Source of the DNA: Puffinus mauretanicus
Lineage: Eukaryota; Chordata; Aves; Procellariiformes; Procellariidae
Assembly (NCBI GenBank): GCA_023333565.1
Contig: JAJKFH010003762.1
Span: 3,038,001-3,102,000, forward strand
Direction of reading: 5' to 3'
Length of the DNA: 64,000 nucleotides
The first letter of the stretch is position 1. Every line of letters begins with the position of its first letter. Made by a program: the position numbers and the translations under genes. Shown here in pieces: positions 14,296 through 26,400 of the stretch. The notes beneath the pieces are model-generated. The model did no database searches and was not told the origin of the DNA. It saw only the letters and a list, made by a program, of their open reading frames with translations.

Positions 14296-14372
14296 ATTTC
14301 AGTTGGAAGGGACCTACAATGATTATCTTGTCCAACTGCCTGACCACTTCAGGGCTGACCAAAAGTTAAAGC
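14296..14372 (-). mobile_element. CR1 LINE 3'-end fragment, minus strand
   Basis: On the plus strand the block begins TTTCAGTTGGAAGGGACC and continues through GTCCAACTGCC and CACTTCAGGGCTGACC, a pattern I recognise as the complement of an avian CR1 3' UTR. Homology fades near GCATGTTAT at about 14370. Only the last ~80 bp of the element plus its tail-derived microsatellite remain, the usual outcome of severe 5' truncation during target-primed reverse transcription. It differs in sequence from the 3' end of the copy at 60.1-61.0 kb, so it belongs to another CR1 subfamily. The inner boundary is approximate. Confidence 0.8.
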
Positions 14373-17360
14373 ATGTTATATCAAAGGTGTTTTTTGGGAA
14401 AGCTTGGGCTAGGACAGTCTAAGGTCTCTGATGTGGAAGGCAAATAAGACTGTTGGCAAAGGCAGTGCACGTGAAATTCCCTCTCTAGGCTTCACTGAGG
14501 CTTTTAGCACAGTGCTATCTACATGTTTAGTTTTAGAGTTACTGGATGGTATACAGAGATGAGGCAGGTGTACAGCATTTATTTTTAGATAGCTTCTTAG
14601 AAAAGAAGAGGAAATCTGCATGCAGCAAATTTTTACTCTGGCAGCAAAACATAAAAATAATTTGCTTTCTGTATGCAAACAAATTTAAATCCTTATTTTG
14701 CAGTATTAAAAACAATGTAAAATGAACAGTTAGCACAAATAAGTCTCCTTATTGCTCAGTGGACTCTTAGCTACATGTGATAAAGAACGTAGATGCCCAT
14801 ATGTTTAGATGCTGCAAAGTGAATATTTAGCCAACTGGTCCCCAGAATAGAAGCAAAAATCTAAAGTTAAGCACTTGGGTCCTTCAAACAGCACACAGGC
14901 ATGTTGAAAGGGCTTGTTAAAAAAACCCTCGCAGCAAAGCAGATACCTGTTAGAGCTAGCTAGTTGGAAGCTAGCACAGGGCATGGCTTTAAATTTGTGC
15001 CTCTCACGAGACTCAGCACCCACGGAGGTAGTCCTGTTCCCCCCGGGGTCTGAAGCCAGGGCTGGTGCCATCACTGAGCTAGAGGGTGGCGAGAGGAGGG
15101 CTGATGCGGATGGCAGGCATCGCTGCCAGCGGTGCAACAGGGGGAGAGAACGCCGCGCTTGCTGCGTGAGGAGTGAGTCACAAGTTCAACACTAACATGT
15201 TGCAGCACAAGTGAAAGCAGAAATCTCCCATGGGAAAACGTGCTCCGCGCTGCTGGTAGCTGCAGTAGGCAGCAGGAGAAGCAAATCAGGTGCTTTGGCT
15301 GCGTGAGCAATCGTGCAGAGCAGCCTTCCCAGGGACCCGGCACCTCCAGCCTCACGGTACATCGGTCTGCTGCTGGTTTACTGCCTTGATGCTTCCTCTG
15401 CTTTTCACACTTTTGGGTGCTGTGTGAGGTGCCATAGTGCTTCGCTGGTGCCTGCTGGCAATCACAGAAGAATGCAGCCATAGCGGCAATTTCTTAATTG
15501 TGATTCTCCTGTGGTCACAGCTTGCTAAAATACTCCTCCATCTTATGGGAGCAGTGGTAGTCAGATTTGGAAAGGAAGTCTGTGTGGTTTTGCAGGAACT
15601 TGCAGCTAATAAAATGATAATAAGGAAACCAAGAGAGAAAGATGACTACGGATCTGACTATTTGATGACTAATCTGGTCAATGTGGTAAGGCAGACATGA
15701 TTTGTGGATTAAGATCAGCGGTAATCTCTGGCTATGATAACAGAAAAATAAAGCTAAATTGACTGTAGTTTCAGAATGAGAAAGAGGAAACTTTGATGGT
15801 GGCATTCAAGAGTCACAAAATATTCCTATAGCATAAAAGTATATTAATAATGTGCTGACTGTACTGCACCTGACTCAGGTGATGCACACGTGGCTCTTGG
15901 AGGGGGGAGTGTTTGAACCGAGATCTTAACACAATTGTCGTGAACCCCAAAGAACAGATATTTACCATGTATAAAACAACAGCAGCATCCATACCTATCC
16001 AACATCTTGACTCCAATAATTGTTCTCAAAAGTGATCACTTGTCTTGCTGAATTACCTGTCTCTGGCAAATACGAAATAAATTGTGTTTGGAATCAAAAT
16101 ATAATGAAACAATCAGTTCTATGAGTTCAAAATATAACTCTTTCAGTGAAAAACTGGAATATTTTATGTTTACTGAAAGAAGTCCTTGGAACACTAAGAT
16201 ATCTGTGAAAAGCCAAGCTGGTCTCAAGAAACGTCCAAGATATAATCAATTTACATTGAATTCCCAAGCCATATCAGTCATTGCACTGCTTGCTTCCAAT
16301 TGGAGGTTATTCTAGAGAGCATAGAGGCTAGATTTTTGAAGCTTCTTACATGTCTACTTCCCACCGATTTCATAAGAAACATCTGTAAGTCTTGATTTCA
16401 AAGGGATATCAGCACCTACCTGCTTCAACCAGTGTGGTTCTAAAATTCCTGCACATAAAGGCTGGCAGGATTCAGAAACAAACCCAAACTCCAACCGCTC
16501 TGCAAAATCCTTTTGAAACATCCATTTTAGGTCTTTTAATGAAGAATTACAGAGAAGTAACATTCCAGAACCTGATAACCTGCAGATGTGATGGTATCAG
16601 AAACAACCTGCTGAATCTCCAGGCTTTTGCCACATATTTGAACAGCATAAACCCCACAAATTGCAACTTATTTTCCTATAATTCATGTTACATTTTCCTC
16701 AAATTGAGGAGACGATTTCTTAACAGAAATTATTTTATTACAATTGTGAACAAGTATTGAGAATTTCATGGCATTACTGTAGTTTTTATGCAGGCACAAT
16801 AGATCTTTTGGCAACCTATCTGTTAATGGTTACTGGATTATGCAGTAAAAAAACCAAAGGCCAGACTTTTGGGGTGAATTTGAAGTGGAAATGTGCACTC
16901 ACCTTATACATTTGCCCTTTTGATGAGGCAAATATTGCTAAACCTAATTTCTGTTTCTTCCTTCAGTTAGACTAGTTTTTAATACTAGGGATGTTCAACT
17001 AATTTCAATCAAATGTATATAAGCAATTTGCATCACGTATGTCCACGCATTGGGAAGAAAATCTTTAGCTACTGCATATTTAAGACTTTGTAAGCTGAGA
17101 TAAGTTAGGGCAAGAAAGAAATTTGCAGGAATCACAAAACTATTCCAGGCACTCGGTAATTAGATTTATACTCTCAGACACGGGGGGACCGATAAGCTCT
17201 AGGCATTTTGAAGTCATTCTGTAGGGGTCAACATCCTACTACTTAGATGCATATGCATACATGAAACAGACTGGCAATACAGTGACAGACCAAAGAAAAA
17301 TGTTATGCTAGATATTTTCATTTTAATTACATACAGAAAAATAGTTACGTGAGCCTCTGC

Positions 17361-17365
<5 letters not shown>

Positions 17366-17394
<29 letters not shown>
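17366..17394. repeat. 29-bp poly(T) tract
   Basis: An uninterrupted run of 29 T. Read on the minus strand this is a poly(A), which could mark the end of a retroposed transcript. The adjacent sequence on the minus strand (plus positions above 17394) shows no AATAAA just before it and no recognisable gene or SINE. It is more safely described as a homopolymer microsatellite. Confidence 0.85.
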
Positions 17395-18626
17395 GTAAAA
17401 TATTGAGAAACCAGTTTGTTTAAATGTTAAGCTGTTCATAGGAAAGTAAGACCCTGGAGGTTAGAGAAAGTGTTGTCACTCAAATCTGTTCTCCCAAAGA
17501 GCAATTACTGTAGTCATTAATGTGCCTTGCTCCAAAATCTAGTCTGACATTAAATACTGCTTGAAATGTTCGGAAGACAGTTAAAAGGTAAGGATGGATC
17601 CTTTTCTCATGTAACATGTGCTGAAAAGCTTCCCTGTGCATTCAATCATCTGGCTTCACAAATCCTAGTGGTACTCTTCTGGAGCTGTTATGGAACATAT
17701 TGGTTGCATATTTCATTTATTTCTGGCAAGAATAATTAGATGAATGTTTAATTAGGAGTGATTTTCTTTCATGAATCATGGCCAGCTGACTGAAGGGTTG
17801 ATGACAGTCCATAATAACCAATAATACATATATCAGAATAACTCTGACTCGCTAGTATAACAAAATTATAGGTACTTTAGAAATACCTCAGCAGAAGGAT
17901 AAATCCCCCGTTAGTATAAATCAAAGATTCACTGAAGTTGACAGGACTATTTTATTAGAAATCTCTTAAGAATCTGGGCAAATTTATTGAAACATACTTC
18001 AAAAAGCTTTTTGCTTCATCGTGCTCTCCGGCTTGGATTCAAACCCGTGCGAGATGAAATGCGTGGTTCCCCCTCATGCCACCAGTCTCTCCCTGCACCC
18101 AACTTGCTTTGTCCACCCGTTCCCGTTCCTTCGGTCCTGTTCGTCTCTCCCACCCTGGGATGCGTTTCCTCTGTCCACCTGGGGCGAGGTGTATCAGGAC
18201 CTCGCACGTCAGGGAGGAAACACCAGCTCCTTTCTCCCCGGTAGCTAAATATGCCTCTGGGGCAGGATGGCCAGCACAAACGCGCTCTGTCCCCTCCCAC
18301 TGTACATTTACTGTCACCTTGCAATAGCATCATGTGGCTGGTGGGACGCAGGAGAGCTGTCCATGAAATGACACAGAAGATCTTCAGAAGAAGGGCTCTA
18401 AAGCTGCCTATGATGAGGGCAAGCGGGATCTGCGGGCAGCTGAACCTCTTTGGTCCCTGTACAGGGGTGGTCGTACACTTTGCATTACACTTATGTACTG
18501 AAAATGGCTGACATCTTGTCAAAACTGGTTTTGTCTGCATTTGATGCATTTATCTGTCAACTCATAGGTTACATGTCTATGTCATTTAGGGATCTTTCAT
18601 AACCTGTTTTTTATATAAGCACCAAG

Positions 18627-18646
18627 TAAAACATGTATATGTTTTA
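18627..18646. repeat. 8-bp inverted repeat, 4-bp spacer
   Basis: TAAAACAT at 18627-18634, spacer GTAT, then the exact reverse complement ATGTTTTA at 18639-18646. It is a short AT-rich palindrome with no further context. Confidence 0.5.
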
Positions 18647-19092
18647 TGTAAGCTGGAAGATTCATGTTCTTTTGTGATGAAAATTCAGTTATTTTACAGT
18701 CCACACTTTTTCCAGTTTTTCAAATTAACCTTATTAGTTAGCAGGACCCATACGCACAGGTTTGTTCCCAGTCATTACCAATTACTTTGGACTGTGGAAC
18801 ATTTGCTTGCTCTGGGGTACCAGCAAGGAAACAGTAATTAACTGAGATAGTTGCTGCTTTCCCTTGAAAGCTAAAGAATAGGATTATGCTCTTTTGATAA
18901 ACTAATAGGCTTAAATCGATTTAATGTATTTAATAGGAACCCTTGATAACAGGAAGACACCTCAAAGCCTTCGCTGTGAACTTTTCCCATTACTTCAAAA
19001 CTGCAGACAATGAAGATAAATGAAATTGCTATTCATCAGTTGTAATAGAAAAGGTAGAGGATGAAATCTGCCTAGAATCAAAGACTAAGTTG

Positions 19093-19120
19093 AATGATCA
19101 TTTTCTAATTAATGATCATT
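19093..19120. repeat. Two copies of palindrome AATGATCATT
   Basis: The self-complementary 10-mer AATGATCATT occurs at 19093-19102 and 19111-19120, start to start 18 bp apart, separated by TTCTAATT. The intervening and overlapping TAAT cores resemble homeodomain sites. Function as a factor-binding cluster is inference only. Confidence 0.5.
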
Positions 19121-21314
19121 ATAATTCTTCTGACATCTGCAGAACGCTTTGCAAACTTTAGCTCTCTTGTGAGTTAAGTGGTATTATCCCCGTTTTAGAG
19201 ACCTTGAATATAACCCACGTTAAACTTGAACCTGCTCTTTGCCTCAGAGGCTCGTTGCCTTTTTCCATCCGACATGTTTAATATCAGATCTAATGAAAGC
19301 AGTAAGGGTGGCAAAGGCAAGGCATTGCTCTCCTCTGCAGAACCTGTTAAAGAAATGGAGCCATAGTTTGTGATGCAACTTCATGGGCTTTTGCAGGCTT
19401 GAAGCAGTGACACATTTGGCTCAATAAGATCAGTTGTCAGAGATACGTCTTGACCAACAGCTTGGTGCCTACAGCAGGATTTAAGTGGATTGTGAATCCT
19501 TTTGTCCAAAAAAAATCTTTTTTTCAATGTTCACCTGGAATTTGACACTTTCTCAGGGAGTGTCTCAAATGCTCCCTGGGGGATGGGCATCTCACAAAGA
19601 AACCAGCTGTAGCTGCTGTGTTTTAAATTGCTGCTGGTGCTCTCTCTATCCTCTTTAAACAGTCACCCAGCTAGCGAGACCTGTGGGTTCAGCTCCTTTC
19701 AGCAGGAGTCCAAGCTTCAGTCTGTCTCAAGCAGGCAGGACCCCAGGAGATTTTGGGTGACTCACTGGCACGTCCCCTCTTGTAAAACAATGATTTCCAG
19801 CGTAATCCAGCTGGATAGCACAAAGGCAGACAGGAACCGATACTACATGACTAAGGCATTAGTGGTGAAGACCTGAGATCTAATCCATGATTTTAAAATT
19901 GTATATAGTCCTTCAAACAATGTGAAATGTAGAAAAAAGTTACCTGAAGGTACCAGAGTCCATATGTCCACTGGTCTGTCAACTTCAGGTGAACAGAAGT
20001 GACTCCTTGAAGCCTCACCTGAGGTGACTGAGACCTTGGGAAAGAGTGGCCCTCTTTTCACATCTCAGTTTCTTTTCTGTCACTACCCAAAGTGACACCT
20101 GTTTTGGATTCTACTCAGAGAATCTCAAGGGCCCAAGCACTTAATGTGGGGCTACATTTCACTTAGTCCCTTCTTTTTGTATTTATTTGTTAACTATGAA
20201 CCTGTTACAGGACCTTTAGGCTCCTGTAGGAGCCTGAAGTTGAACTCACACCTCTAACATCCAGGATGGGTAGCCTGATATTCAGAAACACTGGCTGTTC
20301 ATTTTACTCTGCAATACTCTATATAATTGCTCTAGTTTATTTGTACATCTGTTTATTACCATGTCTACTTTTATGGAAAAAATTTTCCCCTCCTTCCTTT
20401 GATTTGCCTACTGTCTCTTTCTGTTTCAACCTTTCTAACAGTTGGCCAAATACTCTCTGGTTGTACAAAGTCCTTTTATTCAGTACCCAATTCCGTCAGA
20501 ATCAGGAAATTTACCCAATACTCTATAACACTAAATACAGTGCCTTGTTAAATTGGACTAGGAGCAGTTTGCTACTTCACATAAGTTTTGTGAAGGTTAA
20601 TCAATAAATATTCTGAAAAACTCAAAGTTAATGGGATAATACTAAATAAGAAACACTGAAATGGGTAAAAACTAATACACCAATCTGAAGGCTGGAACAA
20701 ATCCAGAGAGAGGAGCGCTGTGACAAGGCTTCAGCTTGGAGCAGAAGGGTGATAGGGAGGAATACAGAGCCATATTTAAACATTTTTGGAGAGGTATCTT
20801 GTCCCATGAATTGACAAAACTGTTGCCATGTGAAAATGGGCAGGAACTGTATTTACGAGGTTTTGCTTCTTGTCAGCTGCAAAAGGGATGAGTTAGGTAA
20901 GCTCCATACAGTGATTTACAGCTTCTGCTTAATTTTGTTTTTCATAGATGATGAGGAGGGAGGAGGGAGGCCTGAAAGGGAGGGCAGTGATGTAAAATGC
21001 AAACAACCAGAACAATTACATAGCTTTATAAGGTTAACCTAGTTCTGCCTTCAGACAGGAGGGAGGCAAAATAACTTATTTATTGCCTTAGATTGCCTCT
21101 GTCTACAAATCTCAAGCACATTTAACTCCACCCTGTCTTCTGGGCAAAAAGTAACTGGCATTAAGTACATAAATTTAAAGCTTAAGTAATTCTTACGTTA
21201 AGGTAAGCCCGGAAACCACCCACTGGTGGGGGTTAATTGCTACTGTGCATTATTAGGAAGAGGACTTGCTCGGTTGTAAAACCGTAAGGTCTTGCTTTTC
21301 AGGGGGTTGGTTTC

Positions 21315-21331
21315 TTTTTTTTTTTTTTTTT
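21315..21331. repeat. 17-bp poly(T) tract
   Basis: A simple T homopolymer in non-coding sequence. No retroposon body was recognised beside it. Confidence 0.85.
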
Positions 21332-23397
21332 ACTTTTTACAGTAAGTACTTCTTGCACACTCTAACCTGGGAAGAAGCATGTCTAAATAGTAAGCTTAAA
21401 CAGGTAAACCTGCCATGCCAACAAACAAGACACTGGTGTTTCTTCAAGCTGCTGATGAAATACCGTTTTAAATTCTCTGAAAGAAGATGCTTTAGCTTAC
21501 TGTGTCCAAATAAAGTAATATTTTTATGGCCACTTTTCCTCCACACCAGGAGAAATACAAATATATATAAATAAAGCTGGCTTGAGTCGAAAGGCATGGT
21601 TGCTAGGTAGCCACTGTCATGATAGTGGAGGTACCAGTGAAGCACAGAGAGGTGAGTCCCTCATAATTGCAGAGATCCATTTTTCATTCTCCTTGAAAAT
21701 GAATCTTTTTTTCTATACAAATGACAAGATCACCAGCTCAGCAGCAAAAAGCCTGCAGAAAAACACAAGCACGAGGCTTTATTGTGTCTCCCCACAGAGA
21801 CACAAAGATTTTCAGATGCTTCCTAGAAGTGGGTGGGGAAATGGGGGAAGGAGCCCCTGCACTTTAATTGTGGGAGGATGGTTAGATGTAATAACAATGG
21901 GTGGCAAACAAGCGCTGCTTCTGACTGTCAGTGCTGCATGATTACCAGTATTAACTGATAGAGCAAGAATAAAAAAATCACCAAAGCACAAATCTGATTG
22001 CTCTTGTTTCAAGAGCTATGGGAGCAGCTGTGGTCTGTGGCCCTCATGTAAATCCTGGCTTTTGAGGTTCTCTTTGCTCCTCTGGACAGCGATGGTGTTA
22101 GAAGACAGTGAGGTACCTGACTGTGAAAAGAAACGCTGCTAACCAAGTCACACTTAAACTTGAGCCCTTTCTGGGCTCCTTGGTGTAAATGGATAACAAA
22201 ACACAAATTGGCCGGAAATCCTTTCTCTTTCTAAAAATCACGTTAAGCCCATGGAGCTGGGAATATGTGAAATCACTGCAAGCTATTTACTTTGGTCCTG
22301 CTAAAGCCCTTCTTGGGGCAGGGGGTAAGTATGCTGGGGCTCTGTCGAGCTACAGAACTCATCCTCTGGACAGGGGAAGTATTCTGCTCATTAGACTGGA
22401 AGGGAAATGAGATACAGGGAAGATTAATTGGTTTGCTCATAGGTGGACAGAAAGTTTGCAACTATACCAGGAACCGAAACCAACCCTGGACTGGATCTTC
22501 TAGTATATGCAATTATTTCTATTTATTTAGAGTTCGTGTGCACATCACATTTTATGATATGTTCTTAAGAGACAGCTGCTTTTTTAAACATTTACCGACT
22601 GAAACAATAAACTATAATTGCTCTGGTAAGGAACTCCTTACTTTGCAATTTGCTTCAAAAAATCCTGCCCTATCTCCTGGGGTGTGAAAGATTCAGTCAG
22701 ATTTCATCTGCAGGAAAGATAGAAGCAATATATGGATAGCAAGTACAAGGAGTCAGAGATCCCTTTGCAGAGTATGTTTTGCAGAGGCATGCTGCAAATG
22801 TTACGATGTAGTCCAAGGGCAAGATGTTGATTACTCAACAGGATGGAGCTATCAAATATTTTCTCTTTGCAACTGATGACTTACTACAGATCCAAGACTG
22901 TTATAATATGTACAAGGTGGTTTTTCAGGCTCTTAAGTGTGCGGGGGAAAAAAGTGCCATATTTTAAGCAGCAGAAGTTGTACACTGTAGGTTTGGGGCC
23001 CTGTGTGGAACTCTGGCTGAGTTGTCTGAGAAACTGAAACTTGCTATTCATCATCCTCCAAACTTCAGCAGATTACAGACCAAAGGTTTTGCAGGAGGGA
23101 GACTTGAATCTTGGGATTCAACAGGACTTTCAAAGATTTCCCCTGTAGCACATCTCTTCTTTTTATGTTATCCTGGTGACGTGCCTCAGTCCTGACCTGA
23201 AAAGACAACTCTTGTGGCAGAGAAGCTGTTACGTCCACTCAGCCCGTGGTTTTCCGAGAAGACAGCAAACAAGCCTGACAATTACGCCTGGGTCAGCATT
23301 AAGACTGCAAACCACCCAGTCCCAAAGGTTTAGCTGAACTGTTGTTGGGCAGCTGGTGAGGCGGTGGGTGAGGAGGGGTGTGGGTAGGCTGGCAGGC

Positions 23398-23446
23398 GGG
23401 GCGGGGCAGGACGGGGTGGGGCAGGGCAGGGGAGCGGGTGGGTGGG
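23398..23446 (+). other. G-rich tract with G-quadruplex potential
   Basis: The plus strand carries a dense series of GGG/GGGG runs separated by 1-6 bases. It has more than the four closely spaced G-runs needed for an intramolecular quadruplex, with several short loops. G-richness extends at lower density from about 23360 to 23520. The complement gives long proline-rich open frames on the minus strand, which are by-products of the composition. No promoter or transcript start can be demonstrated beside it. Confidence 0.75.
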
Positions 23447-26400
23447 CACCCAGAGATGCACAGGCAGGGCAGGGCAGCATGGGCAGCGGGAGGGCCACCC
23501 GGGGCAGGTGGCAAAACCACCTCTGTGGACAGCTGCTGAGGGAAAGCGGACACTGGGGGTAGGCTGAAAGACAACTGTAGGACACCCTGAAGCAGAGCTG
23601 GATTTGGGTCTTAAAAGCAAATGAGTTTTGACAAGGCTCTTGCAGGCTCTTCAGGCAGCGGTGTCTCCATCCCACCGGTGTTACAGCAAGCAGGCTGCTG
23701 GGTGGAGCACCTGGAGGGGAGAAAAGGTGAAAGTGCCACGTTTTCATTTTGGGCACAGCAAGAGAAATCTTGAGGACTTGCACAACTCCGCTGGGTAGGG
23801 ATAACGGTGTCTTGTCCGCCGTGGCACTCCATCCATGTTGTGATCGATCTGTGTTTTTCTTGCTCTAAAAGAGAAAAGAGGAGACAAGAAGAGAGAGATA
23901 AGAAAGCACGTTCGCATGGAGCAGAGGACGGGGCTTTTTCTGAAGGCCAGGTGTCTGGGGAGCCTGAAGGGATACGTACAGTCATGGTGAAGGCTTGGTT
24001 GCAGGTGCTTACAAAGCTAGTTGAAACAGGCGAGTGTAAGGCTTTAAAGCTGGCACAGTGCGCGCATTAACAGTGGGAGATTTACTCAGCGGACACTCAC
24101 GAACAGCGGGCGAGGCCCGCGCTGCATTTCAGGTGGCCTTAGTTTCTGGTCAGCTTGTAAAACTCCCCAGTTGATTGGCATGTAGGGAGTTAACGAAGCT
24201 ACTGCTCAGTTAGCTTAGTGGCTTTATCACCTTCGTGTCAATCTTTAGTTAAGACAATGGTTAACTGCTTATCTCACTAGAAGTGTGAGGTGTGGCCTCA
24301 TAAGCGGTTATTTTCACTCGAAATAGCATCTAGAGCAAATACATTGATTATGCAGCTCCAGCAGATGATTCAGCAAATACGGGTAAGCCTCTTGCTCTGG
24401 TGATGGCACGAACGAGAGGAGAGCTCACGGCAATCCAAGTTGTGTGCCAAGTGGTGTGCTGGTCAAGCATATGACTTAATGACAAGGCAACCCGGTTTAT
24501 CAATGTCGTTGATCTCTAGCACAGCATTAAAACAGTAATTCAGAGAATAGTTTTCAAAGCACTGTGACACACTCATAAAATAATGCTCACAACATGACTA
24601 AGAGCTAAATAGGCCCTATCCGTATTTTATGGCCGGTGAACATGAGCAGGAGAGGAAGAGAGACATGCAGTGCAACACCTCGGGGGCAGAGACAGCACCA
24701 GGAGAGAGGAGGTCTCCGGTCCCACCTGCCTCGGTGCTCGCCATCTCAGGGCCGCTCCGCTGGCACGGGACTGCCCTCTGCTATTTGCCTCTTGGTGGTA
24801 GGCCTCAGACAAAAGAAATAAAATAAAAGTGGCACCAACAGTGTCAATGACCCTTTGGTGTGACACCTGGCATGGGTGCCAGGCTGTCTCCCTTCCTCTC
24901 TGAACCAAGGACACGGCCTTCATCCTGGGCTTGTTTCCAATATGGTGGTACCCCCGTGTCCTGATGGTGGCACATGTGGAAATTCGCTCTTCTGATGTTG
25001 CAAAAGCTGACTGAAACACGTCGCAGTGAGACCCCAGGTTTTTCCCTCGTTTTGACATTCCCAGTAGATTAATCTCATTTCTAGAGCTCTGTGAAGTATA
25101 ATATCAGCACCTGAGGAAAATGCAAGCAGATGCTGATAACTGAGGATCGTACATGTGGTGACTTTGTGGTCTTCTCACGGGCAGGGAAAGACGTGATTTC
25201 CTACAGGATCACCTCCTGCGCATCAGTGCTGAGCACTTCCAGGCGGAGATGCCCCAGCTGCAGACGCGCAGCCGACATCTGCACTCCGCCAGAGCTGCTG
25301 GTTGTCTCGGGTACCACCTCAACGGGAAGCAATTGATTACGCTGTGACATCTGGTAAACTCTCTCCACCTAAATGTGTATTTTGAAGAAAGTATCTTTCT
25401 GATCACACAGTGCCCTCTCAGTTTACTGTCGATCCAAATGAGTTTTCTCTGAATGAGCCTGACACAGAATGATCAAATTTTTCTCAAACTGCTTGGACAA
25501 AATGGAAAAACATCGTGCAATTTGACAGCAGCCTCAGTGACAAACAGCGCATTTTATAGGGACTTGTTAACTGCGCTGAGTCTTTGCAGAGTACATTCAC
25601 AAGTGACTGATGCTTGTCAGGCTCCCAGCAGAGTTGTTTTAGCTGAGGTATGGAGATTTCTACTTAAGAAACAACATATATTATAGATATTTTGCATGTT
25701 TAATCTTCAGAAACAATTATAAAATGTAACAGCAACATTTGTCTGGGCTTCCTAATGCATGGCTAAATAAAGTTGAATACATTCTGTGAATCTGGATAGG
25801 AAAGACTATAGGAAAAAAGTGCTGCTAGTTAAGAAAAAAAATCATTCCATGGTCATCAAGAAATTAATGATTACTAAGGCTAAAATCTGAAATCAATGCA
25901 CAGTCTCCTTTAGGATTGTCTCTAGCTACTTGAAATATTCATTTTTTATTTACCTACTTCCATCACAGCCTGTCACAACACTGGGAAATGCACTAACATA
26001 GCAAACTTTCAACGAAAATAGGATTAATCTACTGTGAATGCCAGGGACAGACCTTTCTCAGTAGCTAGATGCAGAGCGTGAAACTCGCCTCACAGCAGGT
26101 AGCAGTGATTATTAATCTCACCATACTTAGAACTGATAAATACATCTTCTTGCTTTGATTTAGCTTTTAATAAAAATAGTTGTTCGCATATAAATAAGAG
26201 CGACAAAAGACAGCCAGAAATTATTACCAAAACAAGAAATGTTTGTATTTAGTTAGGAAGAGAGGAAAAGATTCTCATTGATATTTGTATATAATTCTGG
26301 CAATTAGACACTGTGTCACTAATTATCTACCTTTATAAGCTTTTGGAATAATTTTCTAATCTCTCCCCCATCCCACATCTTAATTAGCTTCTACTTCCTT

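Larger units (their letters stand above)
14373..23397. other. Non-coding DNA, no gene recognised
   Basis: Mostly AT-rich, with more GC-rich patches near 15.0-15.35 kb and 18.05-18.45 kb. No exon, RNA gene or further transposon was recognised. Notable small structures are the poly-T tracts at 17366-17394 and 21315-21331, an inverted repeat at 18627-18646, paired palindromes at 19093-19120 and an octamer at 17026-17033. Overlapping open frames in the 18.0-18.5 kb patch occur on both strands without recognisable protein features and are treated as chance. Confidence 0.6.

Noticed and set aside
17366..17394. Poly(T) as the tail of a minus-strand processed pseudogene
   Set aside because: No polyadenylation signal, no gene-like body and no flanking duplication were seen next to it.
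18016..18549. 177-codon minus-strand frame with overlapping plus-strand frames
   Set aside because: Several frames are open at once in a GC-richer patch, and none has recognisable motifs or convincing splice sites.
23229..23783. 184-codon proline-rich frame on the minus strand
   Set aside because: It is the complement of the G-rich quadruplex tract; the Pro/Cys/Ala-rich peptide is explained by composition and overlaps other open frames.
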